In this document: positions 5,388 to 9,697 of the stretch, in pieces
Numbering within the stretch: position 1 is the stretch's first letter
Layout: the number at the start of each line of letters is the position of its first letter
Origin: Planctomycetales bacterium
GTDB lineage: Bacteria; Planctomycetota; Phycisphaerae; SM23-33
Direction: 5' to 3'
Length of the DNA stretch: 9,697 nucleotides
NCBI GenBank assembly: GCA_030642005.1
Contig: DAOWOP010000095.1
Span: 1-9,697 of the forward strand
Notes under the pieces: generated by a model
The model's database searches: none
The model's input: only the letters and a program-made list of their open reading frames with translations
Told to the model about the DNA's origin: nothing
Made by a program: the position numbers and the translations under genes

Positions 5388-6521
5388 TTATTGTTTCTCC
5401 GCCGCGCGGCGTATAGCCCAGGTCAGTTGGTGGGTTTTGACCGCATCGGCGTAGGTGCAGCGGATGCCGGAAGCATCGCCGGTGCGGACGGCTTGGATGA
5501 ACACCTCGGCCTCGGTCATGTACGGATCGTCGCCGGCGAAGTCGAGCGTTTCGATCTCTTCGCTGTGCGGGCGGCGGACGAGGAGCCGGCATTTGTCGTA
5601 AGGCTCGGCCAGTACGATTCGCAGCCCGTCGCTCCAGACCTCCAGTTCAGCCAGGTATTTCTTGTGATGCAGCAGCGCGCCGTGTGTCAGCGAACCGACC
5701 GCCCCGTTGGCGAACCGCCAGACAGCGGCGGTTGCGCACGGGATGCGAAACTCGTCGGGGACGTCGGCGTCGATAACCTTTCCGTCAGGGCCGGCGGGTA
5801 TATCGGAAAGTTGCCCCGCCGGTTCGCCGCCGGCAATGGCTACAGCGGCGACCGTGGATAAGTCCGCTTCGCCGGCGAGGTATCGCGCCAAGTCGCAGAC
5901 ATGCGTCGCCTGTTCGACGACAGGACCGCCGGTGCGGCGGATGTCCCACCAGACCGCCGAATTGATCTCGCTGTAGGCGCAGTTGTAGCGGGCGACAATC
6001 GCGCGGACCCCGCCGGGCGTTTCGGCGACGATTTCCTTCATCTTCTCGACCGCCCGGCTGTAGCGGAACATGTACCCGACCGAGACGATAAGCCCATTTT
6101 CGGCGGCTTTGGCCAGCGCGTCGGCGACGTCGGCGACCTCTTCCGGCGGTGCGGCGGAGAGGGGTTTTTCGATAAACATATGCACGCCGGCGTCGGCGCA
6201 GACAAGTTCGACGTCCTTCGGCGGCTTGGCGACGCCGTGGGCCTCCGGCGGCAGACCGATAAAGACCGCGTCGGGCTTGGCCTTATCCAGCATCTGGCGG
6301 TAATCGGCGAAGATTTCGGTTTCGGCGTATATTCCGCCGGCCGGGCCGCTGCGGCGAACAGCCAGACGCTGCTCGGCCAGGGACGTGTTCAAATCGACGA
6401 TGGCGGCGATGGCAAGGCCTTCGATTTTCTCAAGCCGGGAGGCATGGTCCCAAGGCCCCTCAGCGCCGCCGAAGTTCACATACCCCGCTCCGATAAAGGC
6501 GATTCTCAATTGTTTCGACAT
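5388..6521 (-). CDS. Gfo/Idh/MocA family NAD(P)-dependent oxidoreductase
   Basis: The product is 377 aa from ATG 6521. It belongs to the glucose-fructose oxidoreductase / inositol dehydrogenase family, which oxidises or reduces sugars and cyclitols. The Rossmann start is LRIAFIGAGYVNFGG (5-19), with an Asp (43) after the second strand. The EKP signature (118-120) carries the conserved Lys119. In the C-terminal domain GGPVVEQATHVCDLARYL (198-215) supplies the usual His207 and Asp210. An upstream frame reaches 6581, but GGGAG six bases before ATG 6521 and the family-typical N-terminus fix the start. It is divergent from the GH4 glycosidase, 216 bp between start codons, so the two probably share a control region and a carbohydrate role. 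The exact substrate cannot be told from sequence. Confidence 0.9.
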   Translation of the reverse strand: MSKQLRIAFIGAGYVNFGGAEGPWDHASRLEKIEGLAIAAIVDLNTSLAEQRLAVRRSGPAGGIYAETEIFADYRQMLDKAKPDAVFIGLPPEAHGVAKPPKDVELVCADAGVHMFIEKPLSAAPPEEVADVADALAKAAENGLIVSVGYMFRYSRAVEKMKEIVAETPGGVRAIVARYNCAYSEINSAVWWDIRRTGGPVVEQATHVCDLARYLAGEADLSTVAAVAIAGGEPAGQLSDIPAGPDGKVIDADVPDEFRIPCATAAVWRFANGAVGSLTHGALLHHKKYLAELEVWSDGLRIVLAEPYDKCRLLVRRPHSEEIETLDFAGDDPYMTEAEVFIQAVRTGDASGIRCTYADAVKTHQLTWAIRRAAEKQ

Positions 6522-6594
6522 GCGTATCTCCCTTTGTCCGCTTGTACAGATCGACATTTTCACCGGTTGGTCATTGTACATAGTTGATCACTCG

Positions 6595-6638
6595 GGCCGG
6601 GAGAAAAAAACAACTGCGTTTTTCTTTTTGCTCCGGCC
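6595..6638. other. Imperfect hairpin in the divergent promoter region
   Basis: GGCCGGGAG (6595-6603) pairs with CTCCGGCC (6631-6638) with one bulged G. An adjoining A-run (6604-6610) faces T-runs (6617-6629), so the stem could extend. It sits in the spacer between the divergent oxidoreductase and glycosidase genes (6522-6737). It has no external T-tract on either strand. It could be an operator, an mRNA leader structure or a remnant repeat. The same spacer holds TGTACA and TTGATCA half-sites near 6576-6590, but no convincing promoter could be chosen. Confidence 0.45.
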
Positions 6639-6737
6639 GGGACGCCGGTAAAATGCTCCATGTCGTATTAATTGAGTCAGCAGTTACAGAGAAGCAGTAA
6701 TGCCACAAACCCTACAGTGAGCAAAGGGGAGAAAATG

Positions 6738-8129
6738 ATGACGGAAGAGGATACGGAAAGTCGGGGCCATGCCGCCCACGTGAAAGTGGCCAAAAACCTC
6801 GGCATTTTCGACAGTGTGCAGCGGCCTGTAAAGGTCGTCTTTCTCGGCGCGGGCAGCATGTTCCTTGAGCCTCTGACCAAGGACGTGCTGAATATCCCCG
6901 GCGCAGACGAAGGTGAGTTCGCCCTGGTCGATATTGACGGCGACCGGCTGGAAATGGCCGAGGCCTTGACCAAAATCATCATCGAGCGAATGGGCAAGGC
7001 CGGCGGCTGGAGCGTAAAAGCCACTACCGAACGGCGGGAAGTCCTGGCCGGCGCCGACTACGTCATCAACTGCATTGAGGTCAGCGGCAAAGACTGCATC
7101 CACTTAGACAACGGCATCCCGCTGCGGTACGGCGTGGACCAGTGCATCGGCGACACGATCGGGCCTGGCGGGCTGTTCAAGGCCCTGCGAACCGTGCCGG
7201 TATTCCTGGAGGTGCTCAAGGACGTCGAGCAACAATGTCCGAAAGCATGGGTGCTCAACTATACCAATCCGATGAGCATCATGTGCCTGTCCGCCGCACG
7301 CACAAGCTCGGCCAAGGTCGTCGGCCTCTGCCACAGCGTCCAGAATACCACCCATGAACTGGCCCGGTACATGGACATTCCCTACGCCGAGATGACCTGG
7401 ACCTGCGCGGGCATCAATCACCTGGCATGGTTCACGGAACTGTCGCGCAATGGGGAGGATTTGTACCCGCTGCTGTTCGAGCGCGCCAACGACCCGAAAA
7501 TCTGGGAAGCCGACCCTGTCCGCTTCGACGTGATGCACTACTTCGGACGGTTCGTAACCGAATCCAGCGGGCACTTCAGCGAGTACGTGCCGTATTATCG
7601 CAAGAGGCCTGAACTGATTAAGAAATACTGCCGAAGCGGATTTCGAGGCCAGGGCGGTTTTTACGCCGACAGTTGGCCGCAGTGGCGCAAGGATTGCGAC
7701 CAGCGCCGCCGGGACGTTATCGCCGGCAAGGACGAGCCGGAACTTCAGCGGTCATGGGAGTACGCCAGTTTCATCATCGAGGCGATGGAGACCAACCGCC
7801 CGTTCATCATTCACGGCACCGTCCCGAACGAAGGCCTGATTACGAACCTTCCCGCCGACGGCGTGGTCGAGGTCGCCTGCGTGTGCGACAGGCGCGGGAT
7901 AACGCCGACGCATTTCGGCAAACTCGCCCCGCAACTGGCTGGGCTGTGCGACGCAAATATGCGGATGTTCGACCTGGCCGCCGATGCCTGCATCAACCAC
8001 TCGCGCGAACTGGCAACACAGGCGCTGATGCTCGACCCGCTCACCGCCGCGGTCTGCTGCCCCGCCGAAATAAAACAAATGACCGAGGAACTCTTCGAAG
8101 CGGAAAAAGACTTCCTGCCGGGATTCTGA
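6738..8129 (+). CDS. Glycoside hydrolase family 4, alpha-galactosidase-like
   Basis: The product is 463 aa from ATG 6738. GH4 enzymes cleave glycosides by an NAD+- and Mn2+-dependent oxidation-elimination mechanism. VKVVFLGAGS (31-40) is the NAD-binding start. NYTNPMS (174-180) and GLCHSVQ (196-202) follow, with Cys198 the metal ligand, then CAGINHLAWF (223-232) with His228 the second ligand. ESSGHFSEYVPYYRK (275-289) is also characteristic. CHSVQ together with CAGINH resembles MelA-type alpha-galactosidases and related alpha-glucuronidases more than phospho-glycosidases. The frame is open back to a TTG at 6672, but AGGGGAG (6725-6731) points to the ATG pair at 6735/6738. There is no signal peptide, so it is probably cytoplasmic. 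It is followed after 22 bp by the GNAT gene and is divergent from the oxidoreductase. Confidence 0.9.
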   Translation: MTEEDTESRGHAAHVKVAKNLGIFDSVQRPVKVVFLGAGSMFLEPLTKDVLNIPGADEGEFALVDIDGDRLEMAEALTKIIIERMGKAGGWSVKATTERREVLAGADYVINCIEVSGKDCIHLDNGIPLRYGVDQCIGDTIGPGGLFKALRTVPVFLEVLKDVEQQCPKAWVLNYTNPMSIMCLSAARTSSAKVVGLCHSVQNTTHELARYMDIPYAEMTWTCAGINHLAWFTELSRNGEDLYPLLFERANDPKIWEADPVRFDVMHYFGRFVTESSGHFSEYVPYYRKRPELIKKYCRSGFRGQGGFYADSWPQWRKDCDQRRRDVIAGKDEPELQRSWEYASFIIEAMETNRPFIIHGTVPNEGLITNLPADGVVEVACVCDRRGITPTHFGKLAPQLAGLCDANMRMFDLAADACINHSRELATQALMLDPLTAAVCCPAEIKQMTEELFEAEKDFLPGF

Positions 8130-8151
8130 CGCCGATGTAAGGGAAGGACCA

Positions 8152-8625
8152 ATGCAAATCAGAAAGATGAAACCGGAAGACATGCCCAGGATCGTCGCTG
8201 TTACCGAGACGGCCTGGGGCGACGCTACACTCTACAAAATCCTGGAAGACCGCTACGGCCCCATCGGGAAGACCGGCTGGAAAGAAAAAAAAGTCGTGGA
8301 GGTGCAGTCCTCTTTTAGCGGAAATCCGGATAACGTTATTGTGGCTGTCGAGGACGGCAAGGTCGTCGGATACGCCTCGTTCATAATACACGGCGAAGAC
8401 AAAATAGGCGATGTGGACAACAACGCCGTGGACCCCGAGTATCAGGGACGTGGCATAGGGTCAGCCATGAATAAGTGGGTGCTCGATCATTTTGGCGACG
8501 AGGGCGTCAGGATTGCCCGCGTCAGCACGCTTGTTCGCGATAAAGCCGCCCAACGAGTGTACGAAAAAAACGGCTTCGAGGAACTGGCAAGGACAATCCA
8601 CTACTCAATGCGGCTTCAGAAGTAG
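8152..8625 (+). CDS. GNAT family N-acetyltransferase
   Basis: The product is 157 aa, the size of a single GNAT domain, which transfers an acetyl group from acetyl-CoA to an amine. Motif A is NNAVDPEYQGRGIGSAMNKW (90-109), with the acetyl-CoA pyrophosphate loop QGRGIG at 98-103. Motif B is AAQRVYEKNGFEE (132-144), the common end of the fold. The N-terminal IRKMKPEDMPRIVAV is the usual first strand and helix. ATG 8152 has AAGGA close upstream. The 22-bp gap after the GH4 stop suggests co-transcription, but a functional link to sugar breakdown is not evident. The substrate is unknown. The stop is TAG. Positions 8626-8751 after it hold no gene or clear terminator. Confidence 0.88.
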   Translation: MQIRKMKPEDMPRIVAVTETAWGDATLYKILEDRYGPIGKTGWKEKKVVEVQSSFSGNPDNVIVAVEDGKVVGYASFIIHGEDKIGDVDNNAVDPEYQGRGIGSAMNKWVLDHFGDEGVRIARVSTLVRDKAAQRVYEKNGFEELARTIHYSMRLQK

Positions 8626-8751
8626 AAACTTTTTTGTTCACACGATTCGGACAAGGTCGATTTTGCGAAGCGGCATAAGAACTCCGCAACAAAAAACATT
8701 CATTTCCCTATTGCTGTTCGTCCGATGTTAGGGTAGGCTTCAAACACCTGA

Positions 8752-8904
8752 ATGGACACGTAGCGGAAACTTGAATTCCTTGCTGACGACTCGCGGTATG
8801 ACCTTTCGTGCGCGTGCGGCACGACCGACGGCGACCATCGCCGTCGCGGGCCTGGCGGGACGTGGCTTTACCCAGCCTCGCTTCCCGGCGGGGGAACGTC
8901 CGTT
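8752..8904 (+). pseudogene. 5' part of the radical SAM gene, interrupted by TAG at codon 4
   Basis: ATG at 8752 starts a frame reading M-D-T-stop (TAG 8761-8763), then RKLEFLADDSRYDLSCACG and 28 more residues, running without a break into the frame at 8905. The text after the TAG reads like the normal N-terminus of this radical SAM family (from memory, a KLxxLADAxxYDxSC pattern), so coding seems to have begun upstream of the TAG. No ATG, GTG, TTG or CTG occurs in this frame between the TAG and 8905. Either the gene now starts at 8905 and lacks about 50 residues, or it carries a nonsense mutation or sequencing error. TAG ends cimA and the GNAT gene here, so reassignment of TAG is unlikely. Confidence 0.6.
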
Positions 8905-9697
8905 ATGCTCAAAACGCTGCTGTCGAACTCCTGCGTCAACGACTGCCGGTACTGTCCCCTGCGGAACGATCAGGACTGCCGCCGATGTACGCTCGGCCCC
9001 GAAGAAGTAGCCGGCGTATTCATGGACTACGCCCGGCGGCGGAAGGCCTTTGGATTGTTCCTTACCTCGGCGGTAATTCGCAGCCCGGACTACACAATGG
9101 ACCGCATGACGGCGGCGGCTGAAATCCTCCGCGGCAAGTTCGGTTATCGCGGGTACATTCACCTGAAGATAATCCCCGGCGCTTCGGACGCCGCCGTCGC
9201 CAAGGCGCTTTCGCTGGCGAGCGCCGTCTCGCTCAACGTCGAAGCGCCGAGGCGGTCGGCCTTTGCGCCGCTGTCGCAGATGAAGGATTTCGACCGCGAC
9301 ATCGTCGCCCCTATGAAACTCATCAGCCGACTCACCGCGCGAGGCAATCGCTACGAGGGCGTCAAACAGACCACGCAATTCATCGTCGGGGCGTCGGATG
9401 AGAGCGACTCGGACATTGTCCGGGCGACCTTCGGCCTCTACCGCCGCCTGCGGCTGAACCGCGTGTACTTCAGCGCCTACCAGCGCGGCCTGGGCGACCC
9501 GTCGCTGCCCGGCGAACGAAAGGCCCCGGCCAATCCCGGCGACCTGCTCACCCGTGAGCACCGCCTGTACCAGGCCGATTTTCTTATCCGAAAATACAGG
9601 TGGGACCTCGAAGACATCCTCTTCGATCCCGACGGGAGTCTGTCGCTTGCCGTTGATCCCAAGCAGCGCTGGGCCGAGAGGCATCCGGAGTTTTTCC
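8905..9697 (+). CDS. Radical SAM protein, putative DNA modification/repair family (partial at 3' end)
   Basis: At least 264 codons run off the window end. The start MLKTLLSNSCVNDCRYCPLR holds the CX3CX2C iron-sulfur motif (Cys10, Cys14, Cys17), which binds the 4Fe-4S cluster that cleaves S-adenosylmethionine. Further parts fit the family usually named putative DNA modification/repair radical SAM protein (TIGR03916): GLFLTSAVIRSPDYTMDRM, YIHLKIIPGAS, SAYQRGLGDPSLP and, near the end, LAVDPKQRWAERHPEFF. From memory this family ends in a helix-hairpin-helix and is often next to a uracil-DNA glycosylase-like gene, which would lie beyond the window. An additional Cys pair, CRRC (25-28), follows the cluster motif. 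ATG 8905 is the only usable start after the in-frame TAG at 8761. It lacks a good ribosome binding site and begins well inside the expected protein. Confidence 0.8.
   Translation, partial: MLKTLLSNSCVNDCRYCPLRNDQDCRRCTLGPEEVAGVFMDYARRRKAFGLFLTSAVIRSPDYTMDRMTAAAEILRGKFGYRGYIHLKIIPGASDAAVAKALSLASAVSLNVEAPRRSAFAPLSQMKDFDRDIVAPMKLISRLTARGNRYEGVKQTTQFIVGASDESDSDIVRATFGLYRRLRLNRVYFSAYQRGLGDPSLPGERKAPANPGDLLTREHRLYQADFLIRKYRWDLEDILFDPDGSLSLAVDPKQRWAERHPEFF

Noticed and set aside
4503..5861. Open frame of 452 codons on the plus strand
   Set aside because: It spans the antisense of ilvC and of the oxidoreductase, crossing the spacer between them. Both minus-strand genes are certain, so this is a shadow frame.
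6672..6737. TTG start giving 22 extra residues on the GH4 protein
   Set aside because: There is no ribosome binding site before the TTG, whereas AGGGGAG precedes the ATG pair. The extra residues are low-complexity and absent from the usual GH4 start.
8761..8763. TAG read as a sense codon (amber recoding)
   Set aside because: TAG is the stop of cimA, of the leader peptide and of the GNAT gene in this same window, so general reassignment is improbable.
8740..9684. Long open frame of 314 codons on the minus strand
   Set aside because: It lies wholly opposite the radical SAM frame, which carries recognisable family motifs. The minus-strand product has no motif and an Arg/Val/Ala-rich composition typical of antisense frames in GC-rich genes.
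1..9697. CRISPR array, tRNA, rRNA or insertion sequence
   Set aside because: No regularly spaced long repeats, cloverleaf, rRNA-like stretch or transposase frame was seen on either strand.

Overview
The window is about 9.7 kb of GC-rich bacterial DNA. Dense genes are separated by repeat-bearing spacers. The organism is probably a planctomycete, perhaps Phycisphaerae. The grounds are the gene mix (Gfo/Idh/MocA oxidoreductase, GH4 glycosidase, DNA-repair-type radical SAM protein), the Ilv5-like ketol-acid reductoisomerase, and intergenic repeats of the CGCAGAG/CACAGAG and CATTGGGCATT types. This taxonomic guess rests on recall, not on a search.

Layout. Positions 1-296 are a repeat-rich spacer. 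Positions 297-1889 (minus) encode citramalate synthase (cimA), the entry step of the threonine-independent isoleucine pathway. Upstream of it, at 1988-2238 (minus), lies what reads as a complete transcription attenuator. It has a near-consensus sigma-70 promoter, a 35-codon leader peptide with an Ile/Val run (GIIAVVIVPCVP), an intrinsic terminator and a competing antiterminator pairing. Then come a small nucleotidyltransferase-fold gene (2410-2736, plus) and a converging HicB-like gene (2756-2977, minus), both without visible partner genes. A secreted lipoprotein of unknown function follows (3098-3991, minus). Next is ilvC (4158-5258, minus) with its own promoter candidate and strong terminator. 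A Gfo/Idh/MocA oxidoreductase (5388-6521, minus) is divergent from a GH4 alpha-galactosidase-like gene (6738-8129, plus), which is closely followed by a GNAT acetyltransferase (8152-8625). The window ends inside a radical SAM gene related to the putative DNA modification/repair family (8905 to beyond 9697). Its apparent native N-terminus (8752-8904) is interrupted by an in-frame TAG at codon 4.

How the genes work together. CimA and IlvC belong to branched-chain amino acid synthesis, and the leader upstream of cimA appears to sense charged tRNA-Ile and tRNA-Val. IlvC seems to be transcribed separately, with no comparable leader. The oxidoreductase and GH4 enzyme share a divergent control region and probably handle sugars. 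The remaining genes show no clear functional link to these.

The most notable item is the cimA attenuator, which includes a leader-peptide gene far below normal annotation length limits.
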